Shown here: one piece after another, positions 21,361-32,839 of the stretch
How the letters are laid out: each line of letters starts with the position of its first letter
How positions within the stretch are numbered: the first letter of the stretch is position 1
Source: Burkholderiaceae bacterium
GTDB lineage: Bacteria > Pseudomonadota > Gammaproteobacteria > Burkholderiales > Burkholderiaceae_B
Length of the DNA: 64,000 nucleotides
Assembly (NCBI GenBank): GCA_030158305.1
Contig: JAOATE010000047.1
Coordinates: 1-64,000 of the forward strand
Direction: 5' to 3'
Translations under genes and position numbers: made by a program
Notes under the pieces: model-generated
Told to the model about the DNA's origin: nothing
Database searches by the model: none
Seen by the model: only the letters and a program-made list of their open reading frames with translations

Positions 21361-21411
21361 TGACACTTGCTTAACAACTTGTGACAAATTGTTTCAATGT
21401 TTCAAACATTG
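21361..21411. promoter_or_regulatory. Repeats in the risA-tsaB divergent region
   Basis: Contains TGACA at 21361 and 21382 (21 bases apart, two helical turns), ACTTG at 21365 and 21377, GTTTCAA at 21391 and an overlapping copy eight bases on, and a perfect palindrome CAATGTTT-C-AAACATTG (21395-21411). Helical-phase direct repeats are the kind of site OmpR-family regulators bind. Whether RisA binds here is inference. Confidence 0.4.
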
Positions 21412-21464
21412 CTGAATTGGGCAGGTATCAATCTTTGTGAGCGGAGGTTCATTACAATCTCATC

Positions 21465-22697
21465 ATGACAAGAATTCTGGCATTTGAAACCTCGACCTCG
21501 ACTGGTACCGTTGCCCTGCTCACTGAACAAGGGGCAGGGGTGACTGTCACCCAGCGCACGATCGAGGGCACGACTGGGCACGCCTCCGAGATACTCCCAC
21601 TGGCGTACTCTATTTTAACTGAGCTGAACTTGACTCAAAAAGACGTGACTGCGGTGACGTTTGGGCAGGGACCTGGCGCTTTTACCGGTGTGCGGGTCGC
21701 GTGTGGTGTGGCGCAAGGCATCGCACTCGCCCTAGACATTCCTGTGATTCAAATCGGTGCGCTACCTGCTGTGGCTTCGCAGGCCGCAGCGCGTCACCCT
21801 GGTGCACTGCTGTATGTGGCACTGGATGCTCGCATGGATGAAGTTTATTTTGGGGTGTATGCCTGCGTGACCCCCATTGAACTGGTCGCGGTTCAGCCCC
21901 CAGTCTTGTTGGCGGCTTCCGATGTGCAGTTGTTTATCGAACAGCGTCAGCTTTTTTGGCGGCAGCGTTTACCTGCATTTTCTTCTGTGACTCTCGTGGG
22001 AGAGGGCTGGAGCGTGGTGCAACGCATGTGTCCGGCGCAAGCGTTGACAGAGATTGGCGACGTGGACAATGTTCAGGCGCGTCCCGAGGCCGGCGCAGTG
22101 GCATTGCTCGCTTTGCACGCCTTGAAAGCCGGACTGACGCTGCTCCCCGAGCAGGCTGCGCCACTGTATTTACGCGACAAAGTAGCCTTTACAACACTGG
22201 AGCGCGCAAGGGGGGATGGTGGCAATCCTCGAGCAAAAGCGCCGAGTGCTGCGGCCTTGCTGCCAATGCTCAAAGCGGACTTGCCTGAGGTGGTTGCGCT
22301 CGAAGCCGCTGTCCAATCCTTTCCTTGGACGCACAAAAATTTCGAGGATGCGCTCGAGGCGGGTTATGAGGCCTGGGTCTTACGCACAGAAGAGGGTCTT
22401 CAGGGCTTTTTTATTGTGATGATGGCGCCTGACGTGGCGCATCTTTTAGTGATTGCCGTGGCGCGTGACGCACAGCGTCGTGGTGTTGGCAGGCAAATGA
22501 TGGAACATGTGACGCGACAGGCGCGTGGCGCAGGGACAGAAGGAATTGTTCTGGAGGTTCGCCCCTCAAACTCAGGAGCCTGTGCGTTTTATCAAGCCGA
22601 AGATTTTGTGCAGATTGGTATCCGACGGGATTACTATCCAGCAGCAAAGGGTCAGCGCGAAGACGCACTCATCCTAAAAAAGAGCTTTGATCACTGA
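21465..22697 (+). CDS. tsaB: Fused TsaB (t6A37 tRNA modification) and RimI-type N-acetyltransferase
   Basis: One 410-residue frame joins two proteins. Residues 1 to about 235 are TsaB, the TsaD-partner of the N6-threonylcarbamoyladenosine tRNA complex: ILAFETSTSTGTVAL, GHASEILP and GQGPGAFTGVR are typical. Residues from about 265 are a GNAT acetyltransferase of the RimI type, with VARDAQRRGVGRQMM (acetyl-CoA loop) and EVRPSNSGACAFYQ. A short variable linker (about 236-264) separates them, with no stop or frameshift. In E. coli these are separate genes; fused forms are known in Bordetella relatives as I recall. Stop overlaps the next gene by one base. Confidence 0.93.
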   Translation: MTRILAFETSTSTGTVALLTEQGAGVTVTQRTIEGTTGHASEILPLAYSILTELNLTQKDVTAVTFGQGPGAFTGVRVACGVAQGIALALDIPVIQIGALPAVASQAAARHPGALLYVALDARMDEVYFGVYACVTPIELVAVQPPVLLAASDVQLFIEQRQLFWRQRLPAFSSVTLVGEGWSVVQRMCPAQALTEIGDVDNVQARPEAGAVALLALHALKAGLTLLPEQAAPLYLRDKVAFTTLERARGDGGNPRAKAPSAAALLPMLKADLPEVVALEAAVQSFPWTHKNFEDALEAGYEAWVLRTEEGLQGFFIVMMAPDVAHLLVIAVARDAQRRGVGRQMMEHVTRQARGAGTEGIVLEVRPSNSGACAFYQAEDFVQIGIRRDYYPAAKGQREDALILKKSFDH

Positions 22698-23554
22698 TGA
22701 CCACACCGCAAACCAGCCCACCGCAATATTCAGCCTTGCAACTTGCTTGGTTGCAGGAGCTCGGCATTGAAAAACCTTGGTTGCCCAGTGAGCAAGTTGC
22801 TTCGAAAAAAGAGGGTGTGCCCGTATCAGTTGCGACTGTTGATGTGCCTGCGCCATCAGCCGAGGCAGTGGTGGCACCGATTCGTCCAGTAGTGCCGCGT
22901 CCCTCTGGTGCCCCAAGCTCTCGCGCAGCGGCCTCCGCGCCACCGGCGCCCCCGTCGGAAATTCAAGTTGATACTCAAGCACTTGCCAATACGGCGAGTG
23001 ATATGGGGGCATTGGCCGATATCATCAGTACATGTCAGGCATGTGGGCTTTGTCGTGAGCGACAGCAGGCGGTCACGGGTGAAGGGGTGATGCAGCCCGC
23101 CATCATGGTGGTGGGCGAGGCGCCGGGAGACTATGAGGACCGTCAGGGTAGGCCTTTTGTGGATCGTCCGGGCCTGATGTTGGACAACATGTTGTCTGCG
23201 ATTCAGAGTAGCCGCACCCAAAATGTGTACGTGAGCAATATCGTCAAGTGTCGTCCGCCCGGCAACCGCAACCCCAAGCCACCAGAACTTGCGGCCTGTA
23301 AGCCTTACTTAATGCGTCAAATTGAGCTTGTACGGCCTTTTAGTATTTTAGCCGTCGGACGCGCGGCCCAAGCGCTGCTCGAAACAGACGAGCCCTTGGA
23401 AAAGCTGCGTCAAGTCACGCACTCTCTTGTGGTGGCAGGACAAAAGATCCCACTCATTGTGACCAGCCATCCGGTCAGATTACTGAATCATCCCGTTGAA
23501 AAAGCGGCTGTTTGGCAGGATCTCTTGCTCGTCAAAACCGTTTCTGGTCTTTGA
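22697..23554 (+). CDS. Uracil-DNA glycosylase, family 4/5 type
   Basis: Removes uracil from DNA. The C-terminal 180 residues match the Fe-S family: CQACGLCRERQQAV with cluster cysteines, the active-site GEAPGDYEDRQGRPF, NIVKCRPPGNRNPKPPE and a SHPVRLL end segment. The usual late motif is HP followed by a small residue; here it is HPV. The first 100 residues are rich in Pro, Ala and Val with a short hydrophobic patch (ALQLAWLQELGI) and look disordered, as in proteins once annotated SPO1 DNA polymerase-related. Starts on the last base of the tsaB-rimI stop (TGATGA). Confidence 0.88.
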   Translation: MTTPQTSPPQYSALQLAWLQELGIEKPWLPSEQVASKKEGVPVSVATVDVPAPSAEAVVAPIRPVVPRPSGAPSSRAAASAPPAPPSEIQVDTQALANTASDMGALADIISTCQACGLCRERQQAVTGEGVMQPAIMVVGEAPGDYEDRQGRPFVDRPGLMLDNMLSAIQSSRTQNVYVSNIVKCRPPGNRNPKPPELAACKPYLMRQIELVRPFSILAVGRAAQALLETDEPLEKLRQVTHSLVVAGQKIPLIVTSHPVRLLNHPVEKAAVWQDLLLVKTVSGL

Positions 23555-23579
23555 CGAGCATTTTTAGGGTGATGGAAGG

Positions 23580-24956
23580 TTAAAGCGCTTTGCCATGTCC
23601 CTCTTGGCCGATTTCATCCAAAAGGTGAGGTTGTTGGCTGAGGTTGCTGCGATTCCAGCGGATCATCACCACCATCAATGACGCTACCATCCCACCAAAC
23701 ATCCAGATAATGATGTCGATGGAGAAGTTGAGCCAGAGTAAAAGGGTGTAGATGGCGACCATCAGCAAAATATTGAGCTGTTCATTGAAGTTTTGAACGG
23801 CGATTGAATGTCCTGCCGACAGCAGAACGTGACCACGGTGCTGTAGCAACGCATTCATCGGGACGACAAATAATCCCGAGGTCAATCCAATCAGCATCAA
23901 CAACACATAAGCCACCCAAGGCAATTCCGTACCAAGAATGTTGATACTCATGGAGTTGTTTACAAAAGGCATCAACATCACGACGAAGCCCATTGCGACC
24001 CCTAAAGGCAGGACCTTGAGAGCTTTAGGCAGCGGTATGCGTCCTGCCAAAATTGAGCCTGCGATGGTGCCCAGAGCTGTGATGCCCATCAAAATGGACG
24101 CCTGGTCCAGGCGATAGCCCAGATGGCTCTTTCCCCACTCAATCACAATCAGCTGTAGCGTGGCGCCCGCACCCCAAAATAGTGTGGTGACACCCAATGA
24201 GATTTGACCGAGTTTGTCGCGCCAGAGAATACGCACGTAGCCGGCAAATGTTAGAACCAGTTTGATTGGATTTTTATTTTGCTTGGGGTAGACAACGTTG
24301 GTGCTCGGAATCAATAAATTACAAATCGCAGCCGCAATATAGACAAAGGCAATCATCAAAATGGCGGCTTCGGCGGGTGTATCGACTAATTTACTGATCC
24401 AAGCATGGCTGAGCAGCCAGGACGATACAGTGGGGGAGACGAGCACACCCCCAACGACTGTCCCCATGATGATGGACAAAATCGTCAACCCTTCAATCCA
24501 GCTATTGCCTTTGACAAGCTGAAGCGGGTGGAGCATTTCCGTGACGATGCCATATTTTGCAGGGGAATAGGCCGCTGCACCAATTCCAACAAGAGCATAA
24601 GCCACACAAACTAGCGCAATCTGTCCGTCCTGAGCCAGTCCGAACAATGCGTAGGAAAACATCAGTAAACAGCCGCTGACTTTGATGGCATTGGTCAAAA
24701 ACATGACCCGCCCCTTGGGGAACGAGTCAGCCACAGCACCGACAAAGGCTGCGAGCAGGACATAAGAGGCGGCAAACCACCATTTCATCATCGGCGCCAT
24801 CCAGTCTGGGCCGTGAAGCTCCTGGATCAGTGCGATTGCAGCGATAAATAACGCATTATCCGCCAGCGAGGACAAAGCCTGCGCAGCCATGACGGTAAAA
24901 AAGCCTCGATTCAAGATGGTTTCCCGAAAAAATGAACGCACGCCACAATGCGGCAT
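23580..24956 (-). CDS. lplT: Lysophospholipid transporter, major facilitator superfamily
   Basis: Predicted inner-membrane carrier flipping lysophospholipids inward for re-acylation. The sequence has about 12 hydrophobic segments and the family opening NRGFFTVMAAQALSSLADNALFIAAIAL, followed by GKSHLGYRLDQASILMG. Length is 458 residues, longer than the roughly 400 of E. coli because of a 15-residue N-terminal and a polar C-terminal tail. The ATG lies within a 12-base palindrome. In E. coli lplT is coupled to aas; no aas is visible here, so the acyltransferase partner must be elsewhere. Confidence 0.87.
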   Translation of the reverse strand: MPHCGVRSFFRETILNRGFFTVMAAQALSSLADNALFIAAIALIQELHGPDWMAPMMKWWFAASYVLLAAFVGAVADSFPKGRVMFLTNAIKVSGCLLMFSYALFGLAQDGQIALVCVAYALVGIGAAAYSPAKYGIVTEMLHPLQLVKGNSWIEGLTILSIIMGTVVGGVLVSPTVSSWLLSHAWISKLVDTPAEAAILMIAFVYIAAAICNLLIPSTNVVYPKQNKNPIKLVLTFAGYVRILWRDKLGQISLGVTTLFWGAGATLQLIVIEWGKSHLGYRLDQASILMGITALGTIAGSILAGRIPLPKALKVLPLGVAMGFVVMLMPFVNNSMSINILGTELPWVAYVLLMLIGLTSGLFVVPMNALLQHRGHVLLSAGHSIAVQNFNEQLNILLMVAIYTLLLWLNFSIDIIIWMFGGMVASLMVVMIRWNRSNLSQQPHLLDEIGQEGHGKAL

Positions 24957-24966
24957 TATGCATAAT
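24955..24966. promoter_or_regulatory. 12-base perfect palindrome at the lplT start codon
   Basis: ATTATGCATAAT, whose first bases include the lplT ATG (complement of 24954-24956). It contains TATTAT-like elements on the minus strand only about five bases upstream of the ATG, so it could be an operator or a -10 element of a very short-leader transcript. It may also be chance in an AT-rich patch. Confidence 0.25.
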
Positions 24967-25103
24967 AAAAGAATGAGGGAATCCCCTTGGTTTTGTCCCC
25001 TCGGATCATGGACTGTTAAATGTCTGTTGGCCGGTGGATCGCCAGATTTTTGCTCAGGCTGCGTTATGATCTATAGGATTCCATCCGAGATAGTGCCTAT
25101 ATT

Positions 25104-28100
25104 GTGCGTCTGACCCAGATCAAACTAGCGGGATTCAAGTCCTTCGTCGATCCGACCGTGATCCCGACCCCCAGCCAACTCGTAGGCGTGGTGGGTCCGA
25201 ACGGCTGCGGTAAGTCTAATATTATCGATGCGGTGCGTTGGGTGATGGGTGAAAGTCGCGCCTCTGAGTTGCGCGGCGAGTCGATGCAGGATGTGATTTT
25301 TAGTGGATCAGGTCAGCGCAAACCCTCTGCGCGTGCCTCGGTCGAATTAGTGTTCGACAACAGCGATGGCAGAGCAGTAGGCCAATGGGCGACTTATGCC
25401 GAAATCGCTGTGCGTCGAGTGCTGACGCGAGATGGCACCAGTAGCTACTTCATCAATAACCAGCAAGTCCGTCGTCGTGACGTCAATGATATTTTTCTGG
25501 GCACCGGCTTAGGCGCACGCGGTTACGCCATTATCGGCCAAGGCATGATTAATCGCCTGATCGAAGCCAAGCCTGAAGAGCTTCGCGTCTATCTTGAAGA
25601 GGCTGCCGGGGTATCGCGCTACAAAGAACGCCGTCGCGAAACAGAAAATAGATTGTCTGACACAAGAGAAAACCTTGTACGGGTCGATGATATTTTGCGC
25701 GAGCTTACCTCTCAACTCGAAAAACTTGAGTCTCAGGCCGAGGTTGCGCGTGAGTATCGTGCTCTGCAAGCAGAGGGCGAGGGCAAGCAAAATGCATTGT
25801 GGTTTCTGAAAGAGGCCGCCGCACACGAAGAGCGTGCCCGTACGCAACAAGAAATCGAACGGGCGCACACTGAGCTTGAGGCCTCGATGGCTGGTTTGCG
25901 CGCAAGCGAAGCCGCCCTTGAGACGCGACGCCAAGCGCACTATGCCGCAGGTGATGCTGTGCATGCCGCCCAAGGCCTGCTTTACGAGTCCAATGCCAAG
26001 GTCAGCAGTCTCGAGGCTGAGATTCGTCATGTCGTAGAGTCGCGCAATCGCGTACAAACACGACGCGCCCAGTTGCAAGTCCAGATAACAGAGTGGGATT
26101 CGCAAAAAGAACATTGTGTTTTGCAGATTCAGGAAGGCGAAGACGAGTTGATGACGAGTGCCGCACGTGCTGAACAAGCACGTGAACTTGCTCTGGCCGC
26201 ACAAGAGGGTTTGCCAGATATTGAGGCTCGGGTCCGTCAAGCTGCGGCGCAGCGTGAGGAAATGCGCGCCACACTGGCACGCGTCGAACAAAGCCTCGCT
26301 CTGGTTGCGCAGACGCAGCGGGATTCGGACCGTCAGTTACAAACCCTTGAGATGCGCCGTGAGCGACTCAAGCAAGAGTTACAAGGCGTAGACGCCCCAG
26401 ATGTTGATACGCTTGAGCGCTTAACGGGCGATAAGCTCGTCGCCGAAGAGTTCCTAGAAGAAGCGCAGGGCGCACTCGCGGAGCTCGAAGACAAATTGCC
26501 CGATGCGGATGCGCGTCGGGCCCAGGCGCAGCAACAGGCTCAAGCCGAGGCGGAAACGCTTGCCCGGTTGGATGCACGCCTGACGGCTTTGATGAGATTG
26601 CAAGAGGACGTGCAGAAAAAAGGCAGCCTAGAACCCTGGCTGGCCAAGCATGAGCTTTCATCATTGGCTCGCTTGTGGCAAAAACTGCATGTCGAGCCAG
26701 GCTGGGAAACTGCTCTGGAAGCTGTGCTAAACGAACGCATGACAGGTCTTGAGGTTCGAAGTCTCGACTGGGCGCGTGCGTTTGCAAGTGACGCGCCACC
26801 TGCGCGTCTGGCTTTTTATCAGCTCCCTCCGGCAGCACCTGTTGCGCCCGCGCCCGCAGGGCTCAATCCGCTCGCCTCAGTGCTACGCATTACCGATCCT
26901 GAGTTGCGAACATTGCTGCAAGGCTGGTTAGGCAATGTCTACATTGCAAAAGACGTCACCGAGGCACTTGCTGCGCGTGCGACACTTCCTGCAGGCGCCA
27001 CGCTGGTGGTGCAGGGTGGGCACTTGGTTGATGCCAACAGTGTGCGTTTTTACGCACCTGACTCAGAGCAGGCTGGTTTGCTGGCACGTCAGCAAGAAAT
27101 TGAAAATCTACAACGAGAAATCAAAGCGCATCAGTTGATTGCCGACAACTCTCGTTCTGCGGTCGCGCAAGCCGAGTCTGCTTGGCAGCAAGTGTCGCAG
27201 GCATTGCCTCCAGCGCGTCAACGTGTCTCAGAAATTACGCGGCGCTTGCATGACTTGCAACTCGAACACACGCGGCTACAACAACAAGTTGAGCAGACCC
27301 GTGAGCGCTCCGGGCGACTTGAGCAAGACATTGCCGAAGTCATTTCTCAGCAAGAAGAACTGACTGCCGCCAAACTCGAAGCTGAAGCCCGCTTCGAAGA
27401 ACTGGATGCCGAGATCGGCGTACAGCAGGAAATTTACTCAGAAGCGGAAATGGCTGGAGAGGCACTTTCCGAAGAGGCTGAAACCGCACGCAATCGTTTG
27501 CGTGATCAGGAGCGTGGTGCCCAAGAAGCAGAGTTTGCAGAGCGCGGGATTCGCGCTCGGATAGCTGAACTGCAGCGTAATCTTCAGCTTGCGACTGAGC
27601 AGGCGACGCGTGCGCAACAAGAATTGGTGTCCCTGGAGTCTGAGCTCTCGACTTTGGATGCTGCAGCGGCAGAAGCTGGATTGCAGGAAGCCCTAGAATT
27701 TCGTGCCGAAAGAGAGGAGACTCTTGGTCGCGCGCGAATTGAAATGGATACCCTTGCTGCACAGCTGCGCGAGTCGGATGAAGAGCGCATGACCATTGAG
27801 CGTTCACTCGAACCGCGCCGCGAACGCATCATGCAGCTTCAGTTGCAAGAGCAAGCTGCGCGTCTAGCGACAGAACAGTTTGCTGAACAGTTGAATGAGC
27901 GTCAAGTTGATCGCGCTGCCGTACAGGCTTCTTTGGTGGATCAGTCTGAGGAGTGGCAGCGCCCCGCCTGGTTGCAGTCCGAAGTGCAACGCATTACGAG
28001 AAAAATCGAAGGCTTGGGTTCAGTCAACTTGGCGGCGTTAGACGAGCTGACTGCTTCGCGAGAGCGCAAAAACTATCTTGACGCACAGTATCTTGACCTC

Positions 28101-28634
28101 CAAACTGCGATCGAAACACTTGAAGACGCGATCCGTAAAATCGATCGTGAGACACGTGATTTGCTACAGACGACCTTTAATGAGGTGAATGGGCATTTTG
28201 GTGAATTGTTCCCAAAGTTATTTGGGGGCGGCGAAGCGCGCTTGATTATGACCGGCGACGAGATTTTGGATGCCGGTGTACAAGTCATGGCGCAGCCGCC
28301 AGGCAAGCGCAATACGTCTATTCACCTGCTCTCTGGTGGAGAAAAAGCTCTGACAGCAACGGCTTTGGTGTTTGCGCTGTTCAAGCTCAATCCCGCACCA
28401 TTCTGTCTGCTTGACGAGGTGGATGCACCACTGGACGATGCCAATACCGAGCGTTATGCCAATCTCGTGAGCAATATGGCTGATCACACGCAGTTTTTAT
28501 TTATTTCACATAACAAGATCGCCATGCAAATGGCACGTCAGCTCGTTGGCGTGACAATGCAAGAACAAGGCGTGTCGCGTATTGTGGCCGTTGATATCGA
28601 ATCCGCATTGCAGCTCGCTGCCGAAGCTGCATGA
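25104..28634 (+). CDS. smc: Chromosome segregation protein SMC
   Basis: Condensin ATPase organising and segregating the chromosome. The 1176-residue protein has Walker A GPNGCGKSN (K37) at the N-terminus, long coiled coils (about 170-500 and 660-1000) rich in Glu, Gln, Arg and Ala, a hinge near 505-650, and C-terminal signature LLSGGEKALTA (about 1074) with Walker B LLDEVDAPLDD (about 1102). The start is GTG (MRLTQIKLAGFKSF), which fits the family N-terminus; a GAGAT lies 12 bases upstream. scpA and scpB are not in this window. Heads the smc-zipA-ligA block. Confidence 0.97.
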   Translation: MRLTQIKLAGFKSFVDPTVIPTPSQLVGVVGPNGCGKSNIIDAVRWVMGESRASELRGESMQDVIFSGSGQRKPSARASVELVFDNSDGRAVGQWATYAEIAVRRVLTRDGTSSYFINNQQVRRRDVNDIFLGTGLGARGYAIIGQGMINRLIEAKPEELRVYLEEAAGVSRYKERRRETENRLSDTRENLVRVDDILRELTSQLEKLESQAEVAREYRALQAEGEGKQNALWFLKEAAAHEERARTQQEIERAHTELEASMAGLRASEAALETRRQAHYAAGDAVHAAQGLLYESNAKVSSLEAEIRHVVESRNRVQTRRAQLQVQITEWDSQKEHCVLQIQEGEDELMTSAARAEQARELALAAQEGLPDIEARVRQAAAQREEMRATLARVEQSLALVAQTQRDSDRQLQTLEMRRERLKQELQGVDAPDVDTLERLTGDKLVAEEFLEEAQGALAELEDKLPDADARRAQAQQQAQAEAETLARLDARLTALMRLQEDVQKKGSLEPWLAKHELSSLARLWQKLHVEPGWETALEAVLNERMTGLEVRSLDWARAFASDAPPARLAFYQLPPAAPVAPAPAGLNPLASVLRITDPELRTLLQGWLGNVYIAKDVTEALAARATLPAGATLVVQGGHLVDANSVRFYAPDSEQAGLLARQQEIENLQREIKAHQLIADNSRSAVAQAESAWQQVSQALPPARQRVSEITRRLHDLQLEHTRLQQQVEQTRERSGRLEQDIAEVISQQEELTAAKLEAEARFEELDAEIGVQQEIYSEAEMAGEALSEEAETARNRLRDQERGAQEAEFAERGIRARIAELQRNLQLATEQATRAQQELVSLESELSTLDAAAAEAGLQEALEFRAEREETLGRARIEMDTLAAQLRESDEERMTIERSLEPRRERIMQLQLQEQAARLATEQFAEQLNERQVDRAAVQASLVDQSEEWQRPAWLQSEVQRITRKIEGLGSVNLAALDELTASRERKNYLDAQYLDLQTAIETLEDAIRKIDRETRDLLQTTFNEVNGHFGELFPKLFGGGEARLIMTGDEILDAGVQVMAQPPGKRNTSIHLLSGGEKALTATALVFALFKLNPAPFCLLDEVDAPLDDANTERYANLVSNMADHTQFLFISHNKIAMQMARQLVGVTMQEQGVSRIVAVDIESALQLAAEAA

Positions 28635-28649
28635 TTACCGAGGCAACAC

Positions 28650-29717
28650 ATGAGTGAGTTGCAAATCTATTTGATCGTGATCGGTGCAGCGATTATCGTA
28701 TTGCTGCTTGGTTTTAACTGGTTTCAAGATCGTCGCGTGCGGCGCCGGATGCAGGCTCAAATGCCCGTCATTGAGCAGGATCCTCTGCTGGGCGAGTCTT
28801 TCGCTGCCGGTCAAGCGCGTCGAGAGCCTGGACTCGGTGGTGGACAGACGTTCGCACAAGAGGGTGAAGCCTCCGCGTTGAACGCCACGCATGAACATCC
28901 CGACGCCGCGACCGATGATCAAGGTCCAGACCCTTCTACCGAAGTTGTGATCGAAATCACGTTTCAAGGTCCAATGCTGGGTGAAGATCTCTTGCCTTTA
29001 CTTCAGCCTCTGCGCAGTGCAGGACGCAAATCTGTGCGTATTTTTGCTCAGGATGCTGAGGGGCAACTTGACCTGCGCTTGCATCCCGACGGTCAGTACG
29101 TTTCAGTGCATCTCGCAGTATTGCTGGCCAATCGAAGCGGAGCATTGTCTGCGATCGAATGGTCTCAAATCTGGAATCGTGCGCAGAGCTTAGCGGATCA
29201 ATTAGAGTCCAATATCGAAGGACCTGATCAACAGCACGTGTTGGATGCGGCATCTCGTTTGGACGATACCTGTGCCGCGCTCGATACTCAGGTCGGCCTC
29301 ACTTTATTACTCGGTAGTATGCGGCCTGTTTCTGAGGTGACAGCGGCTGCGCGTGGAATGGGTTTTATACCCTTCAACGGCGGACTGGTTTGGCTGGGTG
29401 ATTACGGGCTGGTCTGTTTTAGTTTCTCTCGCGCTGATGCGGAGTCTTTTGATGCGGGCATGGCGAGCGTAGATCGCCTCTCTCTGCTGCTAGATGTACC
29501 CTGTAGTCCCGTCGATACGCGTGCCTTTGCCAACATGTCAGAGGTTGGTTTTGAGCTGGCACGACGGATTGGCGGTGAACTGGTCGATGACCAGCTTCGT
29601 CCCTTGCAGCCGGGTGCTGAAGTGGCGATTGATGAAAAACTCATGACGTTGTATTCGCAGCTTGAAAAGGCTGGATTTGCTGCGGGTAGCCCTCGCGCAA
29701 GACGTGTGTTTGCGTAA
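28650..29717 (+). CDS. zipA: ZipA-like cell division protein
   Basis: Anchors FtsZ polymers to the membrane at the division site. The 355-residue protein begins with a membrane helix (about residues 4-22, IYLIVIGAAIIVLLLGF), then a basic patch RRVRRRMQ, a flexible acidic linker, and a C-terminal ZipA FtsZ-binding domain (about 210-345). It starts 15 bases after smc and 15 bases before ligA. Placement between smc and ligA matches gamma- and betaproteobacteria, supporting the call over a generic membrane protein. Confidence 0.88.
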   Translation: MSELQIYLIVIGAAIIVLLLGFNWFQDRRVRRRMQAQMPVIEQDPLLGESFAAGQARREPGLGGGQTFAQEGEASALNATHEHPDAATDDQGPDPSTEVVIEITFQGPMLGEDLLPLLQPLRSAGRKSVRIFAQDAEGQLDLRLHPDGQYVSVHLAVLLANRSGALSAIEWSQIWNRAQSLADQLESNIEGPDQQHVLDAASRLDDTCAALDTQVGLTLLLGSMRPVSEVTAAARGMGFIPFNGGLVWLGDYGLVCFSFSRADAESFDAGMASVDRLSLLLDVPCSPVDTRAFANMSEVGFELARRIGGELVDDQLRPLQPGAEVAIDEKLMTLYSQLEKAGFAAGSPRARRVFA

Positions 29718-31784
<2,067 letters not shown>

Positions 31785-31795
<11 letters not shown>

Positions 31796-32558
31796 TGGCT
31801 TTGCCGCGCAGTTGAGCCTGATAGGCTGCAAGTGCTTGTTCACGCATCATTTGCTCGAGTTCTTTGCGAACCTGATCCAATGGTGGGAATTCGACAGGAC
31901 GAATGTCCATCACTTCAATGACGTGCCAGCCAAACTGTGATTTGACAGGTTTGTCAGCCAACTGACCTTTTTTTGTGGCAGCGACTGCCTTGGCAAACGG
32001 CTCAACATAGTTTGTCTCAGGCGCCCAACCTAGATCGCCACCTTTAGCAGCACTTCCAGTGTCCTTGGATTGTTTGGCTAAGTCCTCGAATTTTGCAGAC
32101 TTATTCTTGAGCTTGTCCTGAATGTCGTTGGCAGTCTTTTCGTCTTCGACCAAGATGTGGCGAACGTTGTACTCAAACTTGTCGGCTTCAGCCTTTTTGA
32201 GTTTTTCGTATTCCGCTTTCACAGTTTCTTCGGTGATGGGATTCTTTTTCAAGTAGTCCGCCATCAAAGCCTGTACCAAAATACCCTGGCGCGCCAGTTC
32301 GAGTTCGATGGCAACAGTAGGATCCTTGGGGATGCCTGCTGCATCAGCGGCCTGAACCATCACCTGACGGTTGATCAGTTCTTGCTTGATCTGGTCACGC
32401 ATTTCTGGGGAGTCGGTCGCACCACGTGCCACCAACAGTTTTACAAACTGATCGACGTTCGCCTGGGTAATTGCTTTGCCATTCACGGTGGCAACGTTCT
32501 GAGCATGAAGAGGTGCAACCAACACGAGTGCGGCGGCGAGCATAACGATACGTTTCAT
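31785..32558 (-). CDS. Periplasmic parvulin-type peptidyl-prolyl isomerase
   Basis: A 257-residue exported foldase of the PpiC/SurA-related group. An N-terminal signal peptide (MKRIVMLAAALVLVAPLHA, cut before QN) precedes an alpha-helical chaperone part and a parvulin domain (about 130-220) with VRHILVEDEKTA, GGDLGWAPETNYVEPFAKAV and QFGWHVIEVMDIRP. Its ATG overlaps the bolA stop by four bases. It probably assists outer-membrane or periplasmic protein folding; the particular client is unknown. It resembles proteins sometimes called cell-binding factor 2 in related genera. Confidence 0.88.
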
Positions 32559-32839
32559 GAATTTCCTTTGGAGGGCGCCCGAGTTGTCAGCGCAAGCGCA
32601 TGAATCGGGTGTGGGATTAAATCGCGCAAAAGATCATACACCAGCCGATGTTGCGCAATCATCGGATGGTTATTAAAACATTCGGCCACGATCGTGGCGC
32701 GGAAATGACTGGCATTGCCGGGGTTGCCAGAATGACCGGCATGGAGATGTGACTCGTCGACAATGTCGAGCTCCAGAGCATTGAGTGGAGCGAGACGCTC
32801 ACGCAGCAAAGTCAGGTGCGGATTGATGCTGCCGCTCAT
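32555..32839 (-). CDS. bolA: BolA family protein
   Basis: BolA-like protein of 94 residues that typically partners monothiol glutaredoxin around a [2Fe-2S] cluster. Conserved core: DESHLHAGHSGNPGNASHFRATIV, with the helix-turn-helix-like end NHPMIAQHRLVYDLL and the PIHALALTT strand. It overlaps yciB upstream and the PPIase downstream by four bases each, so it is translated as part of one unit. Function in this organism is inferred from family only. Confidence 0.92.
   Translation of the reverse strand: MSGSINPHLTLLRERLAPLNALELDIVDESHLHAGHSGNPGNASHFRATIVAECFNNHPMIAQHRLVYDLLRDLIPHPIHALALTTRAPSKGNS

Noticed and set aside
24957-24966. TTATGCATAA as a BioR operator
   Set aside because: BioR sites have the form TTAT-(A/C)(G/T)-ATAA; the central GC here does not fit, and the gene is lplT, not a biotin gene.
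25509-26291. Long open frame of 260 codons on the minus strand inside smc
   Set aside because: It lies wholly antisense to a clear SMC coding region, has no ribosome-binding site or recognisable domain, and reflects codon bias of the real gene.
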